The position numbers and the translations under genes are program-made. Source: Proteles cristata cristata (lineage: Eukaryota; Chordata; Mammalia; Carnivora; Hyaenidae). Taken from it: a stretch of 64,000 bases of DNA. The stretch spans positions 164,467 through 228,466 of the forward strand of contig JAESUZ010003519.1 of NCBI GenBank assembly GCA_017311185.1, in the 5' to 3' direction. A model generated the notes under the pieces. The model did no database searches and was not told the origin of the DNA. It saw only the letters and a list, made by a program, of their open reading frames with translations. This document shows, piece after piece, positions 24,912 through 35,820 of this stretch; the first letter of the stretch is position 1; each line of letters starts with the position of its first letter.

Positions 24912-25160
24912 CAGCAAGGCTCAGCAAACTACAGCCTGGGAGTTATATCTGGCCATTGTCTATTATTATAAATAAAGGCTTATGAAACACAGCCATCATC
25001 AATCATTCATAGATAGATAGATAGATAGATATAGTTTGTAGCTGCCTTTGGGCTTCAACAGCAGAGTTAAATAGTTGTGATAAAGGTTATATGGCCTGTA
25101 AAACCTAAAATATTTACTCTTTGACCTTTACAGAAGGAGTTTGCTGGTGCCTGTTCTTGA
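24912..25160. repeat. hAT-Charlie relic with internal (GATA)n
   Basis: Opposite orientation to the copy at 23497. It reads 'ggctcagcaaactacagcct', 'gtttgtagctgcctttgggc'-like, 'cctaaaatatttactctttg' and 'acctttacagaaggagtttg'. A (GATA)n run sits inside at about 25011-25031. A shared family with the 23497 copy is clear from the complementary words. Confidence 0.75.
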
Positions 25161-28100
25161 GAGTCTCAAAAAATCCCCATCATTAGGACTAAGTGCTATC
25201 AGCTTGAAAAAGCAGGATCTGCCCTTGTGATTGACATGAGGACAAGCCGTTACTGATGGGCCATGAGTTGCTATGACTTTGATAACTGAGCCCTTAAAAG
25301 TGTGGAGGTTGTGCATTCTGCCATCAAATCACCCACACCTCTGGCAGGATCAAATTTTCTGGTAATTTGGCTATGTTTATTCTTGGCAACTCCTACCCAG
25401 AGCCTTGGCAAGCTGTATGTTCCCTTTTACCATTTTTCTCAGCACTATCTAACTCCATTGCTTGCAATGATGGTTGCAGTGGGTAGGACTTGGGGGTGTG
25501 TTTCCCGAGCCTGATGGGGCAGATTTAGGAAGCTTCTGAAGCTGAGTTGGTCTGAACTTTACTGTCAGTCTTCTCAGACACTGTTGACATTATTGTTGAT
25601 GGAGAAGCCTCTCCCACTTGACACCCTTTCTTTTAAAACAAAGTTCCAAGCACTGGAACTTTCTTTTTGTTTTCTTTTTGTTCCTGAAGTCATTTCTTGG
25701 TTATCTGTATTACTGACATATGTGTGTACCATATATCCCTACCATATATGCTGTAGGGATATTTTAAAAATGAAGAATAATATTATCCCTTCTTTAAAAT
25801 TGACATTTGGAATTGTTTTTCTTTCTTCCTCATTTTCTTTCTCTGTGAAAGGTTTCTTTAATCAAGTATTCACAGAAAATCCACATTGGAAATTCACGTG
25901 TAAAAAGCCTGACTTTAGGAAGCCTGAGAGTAACTTTTCAAACTTCCTCTCTGTGTCTCTTTCTGTCCCTCTTTCTCCTTCTGCAAGAACAGAGAAGGCT
26001 TATGGTCATAGCAATGGCTTGGAAATCCAATTAGATTACATGTACTGTGTTCTGTTTACATAATGGGTCCTTTGGTCGACATTTTGTCTAAAGGCATGTG
26101 GAGGAAGATCTTTGTTTAACCTATGCTCTATCATCTCACCATTCAATACAAAGGAATAAACGGAAACCTAAAGATTTCACTCCCCAAGGAAGCCAGATAG
26201 TTGGAAGTATCCTGAACTGATGCTTTCTGCTTTCTTTAGACTCCACATCAACACAAAATTGTGTGTTCTCCTCTATTATTATTTTGCAGATTCTAACTTG
26301 CTTTTTATTTTGTCTCTGATTGGTGTTAATCTGAAACAGGCTGTTAATTCAAAACAGCAGAAACATTCACGGATTTGATTCCGCAACAGTTTATAAATGC
26401 TTAGAAGAAGCCAGAATCATAGAGGTATGTGTTAGGTAGGTTCCCCACCTCACCTTTGCCTGTCAGGTCAAGTGAGGTCAATATTACCAGACTGTAACTA
26501 TGTTATTACCTCTACATTCATTGGCTTCTCTTAACTATATTGGGATCAGTAGAGAGAATTTACTAGCAAAGCGAAGTGGCAGTGGAGAGGAGTCAAGGAC
26601 TTAATATGAGAACATGGGTTTTGGGAAATGCATCCTCCCCTCCCAGACAAATGTGTATGTTCTCTTCTTAAGAGACCATGAAAGCATGTTGGAAGCTTAT
26701 TAATAAACACAGTTCTTCATATGCTCACAATCAGACATTTCTACCTGTAGACATTTCTATCTTTCCTTTTCATAGGCAGTCACCTTAACTAGCTGAATCA
26801 ATTTGAGCCACAGTAAGACAACAGTGCTAAATCCAGTTTACCCTGATGTTACTCCCTGGGATGCTATTTGACACATTATTACAGTTGAGACTTACTAATT
26901 AGTGCCCTAGTGTAGTAAAAAAGTTTATGTCTCTTTCAAAATACTGAACATATTGCATAAAGTACTTTGGCTTTGGAAAAGTTGGTTTCATCGTTTGTAT
27001 CTTTAAGTAAGAATGAGGAATTAGTCCTGAGTATAACATTTTTCAGATAGGAAAATAGGGCAAAAAGATGGCAAATATCTTGCTTGAGTTTCTGAGCAGG
27101 ACTTGAACAGTCTGTGAGTAATGGCATTCCTTTCTTCCTTTCTCTTCCCCAGTCTTCCTCTCTCCCTCCCTGATCAACTGGATTATCTCCATTAATCCTT
27201 GCCTCCCTCTGGGCTAGCATCTATGACAGACCCATGGCCTTACCTGTAGCTACTAAAGCTCCTGGCTTTTCCTCTTTCCTTACAGAGTCTCTATGGTAGA
27301 TCTGTCCTATGTATGTGTCTTAGGAGGACAGTTGACCAACTAGGAATTGTCAGGTGATTTCTCGTAGGCGGATGCTCACTCTTTGGGGCCTGATGTTGGC
27401 TGGCTTCAAGCTTGAGAGAAGAGAGTGAAAGTATTCTGCATGAGGCAGAAAAAGACCTTTGTGGACTGCTGAGGAGTTGTGAAGGACATAGAGTAAAGGG
27501 CCATGGTACAGTGGGATGCTATATAGTACATGATGGGACACTCCCCTTGACCAGTGAAATCACTAAACTCACACATCATTTTGGAAGAACAGATTTCTCT
27601 GTGAAAGGTGAAGTGAAGAGTGAGTTTGTGACTGGATTAGTGTGGAGCAAAACAGGTAATTTGCTAAAGACTGACGGCAGAACTGGAAGAGATCACATGG
27701 AAACACACCGTAAGGAATTTTCAGAACTATGAAGAGTTTGGTCTGACACGGACCATGGAACCGAGCGCTCAAGTTAAACGTATATAGCTTCTCGAGGGTT
27801 GAGAAAGCCGCAGGTAACATCTAGGGTATCTAGTCAATCTATTGGAAGCAAAGGGTCTTTGGTAACTGTTGAACCAATACACGTATGGATCCCTTCATTC
27901 CTCTGATAGGGAGGCTTAAACTTGGCAAGGAGAGGGGACAGAAGTTCTCAACCATTTTTTTTTCTTAGAATTTAAGTTAGGACATGTTTTAGTGAAGTCA
28001 GCAGAGAGGGACATCTCTGACTTCCGTATACTAGAGACGGGGTGCCAGGAACAAAGTTGGAGTAGAGAGTGGACACTTGGATAATGGGACTGTAACCCTC

Positions 28101-28342
28101 TGCCTGTATTTGCCTCTCTGTCTCTCTCACAAGAAGGCAGCTCAACATGGAGGGAGCAAGGTAGGTTGTGTAATCATTGTGTCACCTGGACAGGCATTTT
28201 CTCTGGACAGGGGAGGTCCCTCTTTTTCTGATTCCCATCCCCTCAAGGCTAAAATGCCTTGATCAAGTATTGAAGACTTTTGTTTATCAATTATAAATAA
28301 TCCCTAAAACAAGTGTTCTTGAAAGAAGCTTTACCTTGATTT
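25161..28342. other. unrecognised non-coding stretch
   Basis: This includes the longest non-repeat + frame in the middle of the window (25584-26063, 159 codons). That frame begins at an arbitrary Met, is rich in F, L and S, and has no recognisable domain. I see no paired splice sites or promoter to support a gene. Confidence 0.35.
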
Positions 28343-28356
28343 AAAATCACACCATG

Positions 28357-28573
28357 TGGGGAGCCTAGGTGGCTCAATCAGTTAAGCATCTCACTCTTGA
28401 TTTTGGCTCAGGTCATGATCTCACTGTTGATGAAATCAAGCCCCATATTGGGCTTTGCACTGACAGTGTGGAGCCCGCTTGAGATTCTTTCTCTCTGCCT
28501 CTCTTCCACTTGTGCTCATTCTTGCTCTCTCTCACTCTCCTCTCAAAATAAATAAATGTTAAAAAAATAAAAT
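28357..28573 (+). repeat. SINEC_Fc with target duplication
   Basis: 'Gagcctaggtggctcaatca' head, CT-rich body and an A-rich tail with aaaataaa repeats. The flanks 'aaaatcacaccatg' (28343-28356) and 'aaaataacactatg' (28574-28587) are an aged duplication. Confidence 0.9.
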
Positions 28574-28705
28574 AAAATAACACTATGGATCATTGGCTAG
28601 TATCGGGACCTGGTATTGAGAGGTGAGGAAGCAGGGCATGAGGAGGGCTGGAATGCAGGAGGCAAGTAACAGTTACGGAGGATCCACAGTTTTAGACGCT
28701 TATAC

Positions 28706-28858
28706 TTTTTTAAAGTTTATTTATTTATTTTGAGAGAGAGAGAGAGAGAATCCCGAACACAGCCCAGCTTGAGACTGGAACACAAAAACCGTGAGATCAT
28801 GACCTGAGTTGAAATCAAGAGTCGGATGCTTAACTGACTGAGCCATCCAGGCACCTCC
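28706..28858 (-). repeat. internally shortened SINEC
   Basis: The tail and GA repeat pass directly into 'acacagcccagcttgagact' and the head, so part of the usual body is missing (about 150 instead of ~220 bp). 'tagacgcttatac' (28693-28705) and 'tagacactcatac' (from 28859) flank it. Confidence 0.85.
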
Positions 28859-28872
28859 TAGACACTCATACA

Positions 28873-29998
28873 TTTTGATCTTTGCAAGAACCCCCTTGAA
28901 GTGGGCATTATTTTCTTCAGTTTACAAATGAAAAGAATAAGTCTTTTTATACAAATAGGAAAAGCAAGGCACTGAAAGTGACCACTGGATACCCAGTAGT
29001 GGTGAGGTGAGTTGGGGAAAGATGCATAAAAGAGAACATAGTGTTCTGAAGAACAAATTTTCCTCTTTCATGACTTGCCTTGCCTGGGGGAGGAGAAGGG
29101 AAAGATTAGGTGAATCACGGAGGGAAACTGATAAGATCAGGGGAAAGGCTAATCCTAAGAGAGGAGAGAAAGAAAAGTAACAAAGAAAGGAGTGTGAGGA
29201 GGAATGAGAGAAGAGCTTAGCTTTGCAGCAATAGATATTCATACCCATCAGTGGTGTATTTCCTTTTATTCTCTATCTGAACAGAATAAATCCAGTAGGA
29301 TATCATAACTGAAATTCAGCAGAAATATTGTACATGGTCTGGAATTGGTTTTAAAAAAATCAGAACAGTCTAGGAGAGATTCTTTATTTTTCTGAGTTAA
29401 AAAAAGTTGCAGATAAATGTGCTTCTGATCAGAGGGGAAGCAAGGAGAGGGCATTGGGCCAAACATATGTAGGCAGGTGCTGTACAACTTCTCCACACAG
29501 CTCTGCCAAAGCACCCCGTGGGTGACCTTGGCATTTAATGGAAAATGTGTGTTTCTCTGTGCACACGTCAGGAGGAGGATGCGATCTCCGGCTGATCTGG
29601 ATTTGATATCAAGGCGATATGTGAGCACATCACTGTGAAGGTGTCAGAATGGGCAATTCCCTTTTCATGTTTTGTTCTGCCCCACGCCTCTACCCAAGCT
29701 CACTCTAATGCCCTGGTTGTAGTTTATCAAGCAACAAAGGATGGGGGCCTTTTTATCTCCTAGAGTAATGAGGCAGCCGAGCATCAATGTTGGCAGAGTT
29801 TGTAAAAATAACAGAAAATAAGTCTGCTTCCTGGCACACTCCCCTATCCTTAGAATAAGCAAGATTTGCTGCTTTGTCCCTCAACTTTCTGTGGTTAGCA
29901 AATACAAGGCTAGAGGAATGAAGCCATAATGAGCTGGAGTGTATTTATATTATCTCAGAACAGGTATGTGGGAGGGTCCCAGCTTCAGTCAGAGTGGG
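28873..29998. other. unrecognised non-coding stretch
   Basis: Minus-strand frames of 108 and 120 codons (28922-29248, 29266-29628) are serine- and leucine-rich with no domain, and are likely chance frames. Confidence 0.35.
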
Positions 29999-30412
29999 TG
30001 TCTTAGTTTCTACTGGCTGCTATAACAAATTACCATAAATTTGATGGCTTAAAACAGCAAAAGTTTATTCCCTCACTGTTTTGGAGGCAAGAAGTTCAAA
30101 ATCAAGATGCCAGGCACTATGCTACTTCTTACTCTGGGTAGAATCCTTCCTTGCCTCTTCCTAGCTCCTGGCAGCGGTCATGAGCCATCCTTGACAGTTC
30201 TCATCACATGGTGTTCTCTGTCACTGTCCTTACATGGAATTTTCCTCTTCTTATAAGGACGACACTCACATTGGGCTAGGGCCTACCTTAATGGCCTCAT
30301 CTCAGTTTGCTTACATCTGCAAAAACTCCTTTTCAAATTAAGGTAATATTTCAGGCACCACAGGGTAAGACTGCAACATCTATTTTTTGGTGACACATTT
30401 CAACCTCTAACA
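29999..30412 (-). repeat. MLT1-type MaLR LTR
   Basis: The + strand starts 'tgtcttagtttctactggct' and continues 'gctataacaaattaccataa', 'tttattccctcactgttttg', 'ggcaagaagttcaaaatcaa' and 'acacatttcaacctctaaca'. This is the reverse complement of an ERVL-MaLR LTR of the MLT1 class, complete end to end but diverged. It is a solo LTR: no internal sequence is adjacent. Confidence 0.8.
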
Positions 30413-31033
30413 GCAGGTGTTCAGGTCTGATGTGCTGGTCAGGCAGGTGCTAATGTAGGGCCTAACTGTTCTTGGTGATTGGCATGGGATGGGGGTGAGA
30501 GCCTGGTTGGGGGGCAAGAAGGGAGAAAGGACAGAGTCAATCCAGGTCTGTTGCATTCCCTAGTTCACCCCAAGGAGACAAGTTTGAGGCCAGCAGAGAA
30601 GAGCTACAGACTGTACTGTCAGGAAACACTGAGACGCTCAGACCACAGACAGTCACTGCTCTGGGGCCCAAGTGATACAGCATGCAGAGAAGGAGAGGAA
30701 GAGAGACTTTCTTTACTTTTTCAAAGAATACAGTGTGGCTTTGGCATATTGAGAACCCCAGGGACACAGCACTGCTTGGCACCTTGAGGACTGGCATTCT
30801 TTTTTTTTTTTTTATCTTTTTTTTTAAATCATTTTTTAAAAATAGTTTATTGTCAAAGTAGTTTCCACATAACACCCAGTGCTCATCCCCACAAGTGCCC
30901 TTCTCCATGCCCGTCCCTCCTAACCCCTCATCCATCAGTCCTCAGTTTTTGTCAGCATTCAAGAGTCTCTCATGGTTTGCCTCTCTCCCTTTCTCCCACC
31001 ATTTCCGCCCTTCTTCTCCCCCTTGGTCCTCTG

Positions 31034-34000
31034 TTAAGTTCCTCCTAATCCTCCTATACGTGCACACATATGATATTTGTCCTTCTCTGCCTGACTTATT
31101 TCGCTCAGCATAACACCCTCAAGGTCCATCCATGTTGCTACACATGGCCAGATTTCATTGTTTCTCATTGCCATGTAGTATTCCATGGTATAGATAAACC
31201 ACATCTTGATCCATTCATCTGTTGATGGACACTTAGGCTCTTTCCAGGTTTTAGCTATTGTGGAGAGTGCTGCTAGGAACATTGGGGTACATGTGCTCCT
31301 ATGCATCAGCATTTCTGTATCCCTTGGGTAAATTCCTAGCAGTGCTATTGCTGGGTCATAGGGGAGTTCTACTATTAGTTTCCTGAGGAACCTCCACACT
31401 GTTTTACGGAGGGGCTCTACCAGTTTACATTCCCACCAACAGTGTAGGAGGGTGCCCGTTTCTCCACATCCTCGCCAGCATCTAGAGTTCTCTGATTTGC
31501 TCATTTTAGCCACTCTGACTGGCGTGAGGTGGTATCTCAGTGTGGTTTTGATTTGTATTTCCCTGATGAGGAGGGATGCTGAGCATCGTTTCATATGTCT
31601 GTTGGCTATCTGGATGTCCTCTTTGGAGAAGTGTCTGTTCATATCTTCTGCCTATTTCTTCACTGGGTTGTTTGTTTTTCGGGCGTGGAGTTTGGTGAGT
31701 TCCTTATAGATTCTGGATATTAACCTTTTATCTGATATGTCATTTGCAACAATCTTCTCCCATTCCGTTGGTTGCCTATTAGTTTTGTGGGTTGTTTCCT
31801 TGGCTGTGCAGAAGCTTTTAATCTTGATGAGGTCCCAATCATTTATTTTTGTTCTTGATTCTCTTGCTTTTGGGGATGTATCAAGTAAGAAGTTGCTGCG
31901 GTGGAGGTCAAGGAGGTTGTTTCCTGATTTCTCCTCTAGGGTGTTGATAGTTTCCTGCCTCCCGTTCAGGTCCTTTATCCATTTTCAGTTTATTTTTGTT
32001 CATGGTGTGAGAAAATGATCTAGTTTCATTCTTCTACATGTTGCTGTCCAATTATCCCAACACCATCTGTTAAAAAGGCTGTCTTTTTTTCCACTGGATA
32101 TTCTTTCCTGCTTTGTCAAAGATTAGGTGGCTGTATACTTTTGGGTCCACTTCTGAGTTCTCAATTCTGTTCCATTGGTCTATGCATCTGTTTTTGTGCC
32201 AATACCATACTGTCTTGAGGATGACAGCTTTGTAGTAGAGGCTAAAGTCTGGGATGGTGATACCTCCCGTTATGGTTTTATTTTTCAGTATTACTTTGGC
32301 TATTCGGAGTCTTTTGTGGTTCCATACAAATTTTTGGATAGTTTGTTGTAGTTTTCAGAAGTATGCTAGTGAAATTTTGATTGAAATTGCATTGAATGTG
32401 TAGAGTGCTTTGGGTAGTATGACATCTTAACTATATTTATTCTTCCTATCCATGAGCATGGAATGTTTTTTCATTTCTTTGTGTCTTCTTCAATTTCCTT
32501 CATAAGTTTTCAATAGTTTTCATCTACAGATCTCTTGTATCCTTGGTTAGGTTTATTCCGAGGTATTTTATGGTTTTTTGTGCAACTGTGAATGGAATCA
32601 GTTTCTTGATTTCTCTTTCTGTTGCTTCATTGTTGGTGTATAAAAATGCAACCGATTTCTGTATGTTGATTTTGTACCCTGCAACTTGGCTGAATTCTTA
32701 GATCAGTTCTAGTAGGCTTCTGGTGGAGTCTGTCGGGTTTTCTATGTAGAGTATCATGTCATCTGCGAAGAGTGAAAGTTTGACTTCCTCTCTGCCAATT
32801 CTGAAGCCTTTGATTTCCTTTTGTTGTCTGATGGCTGATGCTAAGACTTCCAGCACTATGTTAAACAACAGTGGTGAGAGTGGACATCCCTGTCGTGTTC
32901 CTGATCTCAGGGGGAAAGCTCTGAGTTTTTCCCCGTTGAGGATGATGTTAGCTGAAGGCTTCTCATAGATGGCTTTGATGATGTTTAAGTAGGTTCCTTC
33001 TATCCCGACTTTCTCTAGAGTCTTTATTAAGAAGAGATGCTGTATTTTGTCAAATGCTTTTTCTGTATCTATTGACAGGATCATATGGTTTTTATCTTTT
33101 CTTTTATTGATGTGATGTATCACATTGATTGATTTGCGAATGTTGAACCAGCCCTGTAACCCACGAATGAATCCCACTTGATCTTGGTGGATAATTCTTT
33201 TTATGTGCTGCTGGATTTGATTTGCAAGGATCTTGTTGAGGATTTTTGCATCCGTATTCATCAAGGATATTGGCCTGTAGTTCTCTTTTTTTTGCTGGAT
33301 CTCTGTCTGGCTTGGGAATCAGAGTGATGCTGGCTTCATAAAATGAGTCCGGGAGTTTTCCTTCGATTTCTGTTTTTTGGAATAGCTTGAGAAGAATTGG
33401 GATTAATTCTGTTTTAAATGTCTGGTAGAATTCCCCAGGGAAGCCATCAGGTCCAGGGCTCTTATTTGTTGGGAGATTTTTGATCACTGATTGGATTTCT
33501 TCACTTGTTATGGGTCTGTTCAGGTTTTCTATTTCTTCCCGTGTGAATTTTGGTAGTGAGTGTGTGTTTAGGAATTTGTCCATTTCTTCTAAGTTGTCCA
33601 ATTTGTTGGCGTATAATTTTTCATAGTATTCCCTGATAATTGCTTGTATTTCTGAGGGGTTGGTTGTAATAAGTCCATTTTCATTCATAATTTTGTCTAT
33701 TTGCGTGCTCTCTCTTTTCTTTTTGATAAGTCTGGCTAGAGGCTTGTCAATTTTGTTTATTTTTTCAAAAACCAACTCTTGGTTTCATGGATCTGTTCAA
33801 TTGTTTCTTTGGTCTCTATGTTGTTTATTTCTGCTCTAATTTTTACTATTTCTCTTTTTCTACTGGGTTTAGGGCGTTCTTGTTGCTCTGCCTCTTGTTC
33901 CTTTAGGTGAGCTGTTAGGTTTTGGACCAGTGCTTTTTCTAATCTCTTGAAATAGGCCTGGAGAGCAATATAGTTTCCTCTTAGTACTGCCTTTGCCGCA

Positions 34001-34880
34001 TCCCATAGACTTTGAATTGTTGTGTTTTCATTTTCCTTTGTTTCCGTATATTTTTAAATTTCATCTCTAATTGCCTGATTGGCCCATTCATTCTTTAGTA
34101 GGGTGTTCTTTAACCTCCGTGTTTTTGGACGTTTTCCAGACTTCTTCCTGTAATTGATTTCAAGTTTAAAGCATTATGATCTGACAGTGTGCATGGTATG
34201 ATCTTTATTCTTTTATATTTATTGAGGGCTGCTTTATGTCCCAGTCTGTGATCTATCTTGGAGAATGTGCCATGCGCACTTGAGAAGAAAGTAAACTCCC
34301 TTGCCTCAGGATGTAAAGTTCTAAATATATCCTTCATATCCATCGGGTCCAATGTGTCTTTCAAGTCCATTATTTCTTTAGTGATTTTCTGTCTAGTTGA
34401 CCTATCCATTGCTGTAAACGGAGTATTAAAGTCCCCTGCTATTAGCACATTCTTATCTATAAGCTTGTTTCTGTTTGTGATTAATTCTTTGAGATATTTA
34501 GGTGCTCCCATATTCAGTGCGTAGACATTTATGATTGTTAGTTCTTCCAGATGGATGGACCCTGTAATTATTATGTACTGCCCTTCTTCATCTCTTGTTA
34601 TTGTCTTTACTTTAAAGTCCAGTTTGTCTGATATAAGTATAGCTACTCTGGCTTTCTTTTGATTTTCTGTTGCATGATATATATTTCTCCATCCCCTTAC
34701 TTTTAATCTGAAGGTATCTTCCAGTCTAAAATGAGTTTCTTGTAGACAGCATATAGATGGATTTTGTTTTTTTATCCATTCTGCTACCCTATGTCTTTTG
34801 ATTGGAGCATTCAGCCCATTTACATTCAGTGTTATTGAAATATGTGGGTTTAGAGTCTTTGTATCTTTTGTAGGGTTCAT
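31034..34880 (-). pseudogene. L1 ORF2 (endonuclease-reverse transcriptase), broken, copy 1
   Basis: In LINE-1 this protein nicks target DNA and copies the L1 RNA into it. The first open block (34110-34880, 256 codons) is the APE-type endonuclease, with catalytic-site words 'LNVNGLN', 'LQETHF', 'IAGDFNT' and 'SDHNAL' in order. It has one isoleucine fewer than copy 2 at 'HISI(I)TLN'. The reverse transcriptase lies in two overlapping frames (33104-33775 and 32698-33264), with '[13 protein letters not shown]' and the catalytic FADDM codons at 32755-32769. The C-terminal zinc-knuckle-like end is open again at 31034-31642 ('[18 protein letters not shown]'). Frameshifts and stops separate the blocks, so no full-length product is possible. 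Confidence 0.95.
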
Positions 34881-34926
34881 GTTTGTGGTGGTGTCTCTGG
34901 AATCTTTGTTCCTTGCAACCTTTCCT

Positions 34927-35775
34927 TCAGAGCATCCCCCTCAGGATTTCTTGTAGGGCTGGCTTCGTGGTGACAAATTCTTTCAATTTCTGTTTATTTG
35001 GAAAGGTTTTTATCTCTCCTTCTATTTTGAATGACAGGCTTGCTGGATAGAGGATTCTTGGCTGCATATTTTTACTGTTCATCACATTGAAGATCTCCTG
35101 CCATTCCTTTCTGGCCTTCCAAGTTTCAGTAGATAGGTCTGTCACCACTCTGATAGGTTTCCCTTTGTGTGTTAGGGCCCTTTTCTCCCTAGCTGCTTTC
35201 AAAATTCTCTCTTTGTCCTTGTATTTTGCCATTTTTACTATGATATGCCGTGCAGAAGATCGATTCAAGTTACATCTGAGGGGAGTCCTCTGAGCCTCTT
35301 GTATTTCAACATTTATTTCTTTCCCCAGGTCGGGGAAGTTCTCTGCTATAATTTGTTCCAGGACTCCTTCAGCACCTTTCCCTCTCTCTTCCTCTTCTGG
35401 GATTCCTATGATACGGATATGGTTGCATTTGACTGTATCGCTGAGCTCTCGAATTCTTCTTTCCTGTTCCTGGATCAGTTTGTCTCTTTTTTTGTCAGCT
35501 TCTTGTTTTCCTATAATGGTGTCTTCTAAATCACTTATTCTCCTTTCTGCCTCTTCAATCCTTACATTGGAGGCCTCTAATTTATTATGTACCTCATTTA
35601 TCGCATTTTTAAATTCTTCATGCCTATTTTTATTTTCCATTCTGTCTGTAGCCATAGTTTCTTTGATGTCCCCTATGTTTTTGTGAAGCCCAGCTATTAA
35701 TTTTACCATTATTATTCTAAAATCTTGTTCACTTATGCTGCTGATATCTGTTTTGAGCAGTTCATTAGCTGTCAT
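34927..35775 (-). CDS. L1 ORF1 (RNA-binding chaperone), copy 1, N-terminally clipped
   Basis: A 282-codon open frame. ORF1p is the trimeric RNA-binding protein that packages L1 RNA in the cytoplasm. Visible in order are a charged coiled-coil segment ('EEAERRISDLEDTI', 'KLIQEQERRIRELSD', roughly residues 75-115), the RRM with 'HIRIIGIPEEEERGKG' and 'SARHIIVKMAKYKDKERIL', and the C-terminal domain with 'KGKPIRVVTDLSTET' and 'ILYPASLSFKIEGEIKTF'. An in-frame ATG lies 45 nt upstream (35818-35820), but its fourth codon is TGA. That upstream ATG is probably the family's true start, so this copy would lose about 15 residues. The frame ends at TGA in 'RGML', where copy 2 reads on. ORF2 starts about 46 nt downstream. 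Expression cannot be judged from sequence. Confidence 0.88.
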   Translation of the reverse strand: MTANELLKTDISSISEQDFRIIMVKLIAGLHKNIGDIKETMATDRMENKNRHEEFKNAINEVHNKLEASNVRIEEAERRISDLEDTIIGKQEADKKRDKLIQEQERRIRELSDTVKCNHIRIIGIPEEEERGKGAEGVLEQIIAENFPDLGKEINVEIQEAQRTPLRCNLNRSSARHIIVKMAKYKDKERILKAAREKRALTHKGKPIRVVTDLSTETWKARKEWQEIFNVMNSKNMQPRILYPASLSFKIEGEIKTFPNKQKLKEFVTTKPALQEILRGML

Positions 35776-35820
35776 TTCTTCTTGGAGTTTCTTTGGAGGA
35801 GAGCTCTTTCATTTCGTCAT

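Noticed and set aside
25584..26063. 159-codon + frame as a novel gene
   Set aside because: No domain, repeated hydrophobic and serine-rich low-information sequence, and no splice or promoter context. This length is plausible by chance in 64 kb of AT-rich DNA.
26265..26430. Possible conserved exon or element
   Set aside because: It looked non-repetitive with a downstream gtatgt, but I have no frame, paired acceptor or homology to support it.
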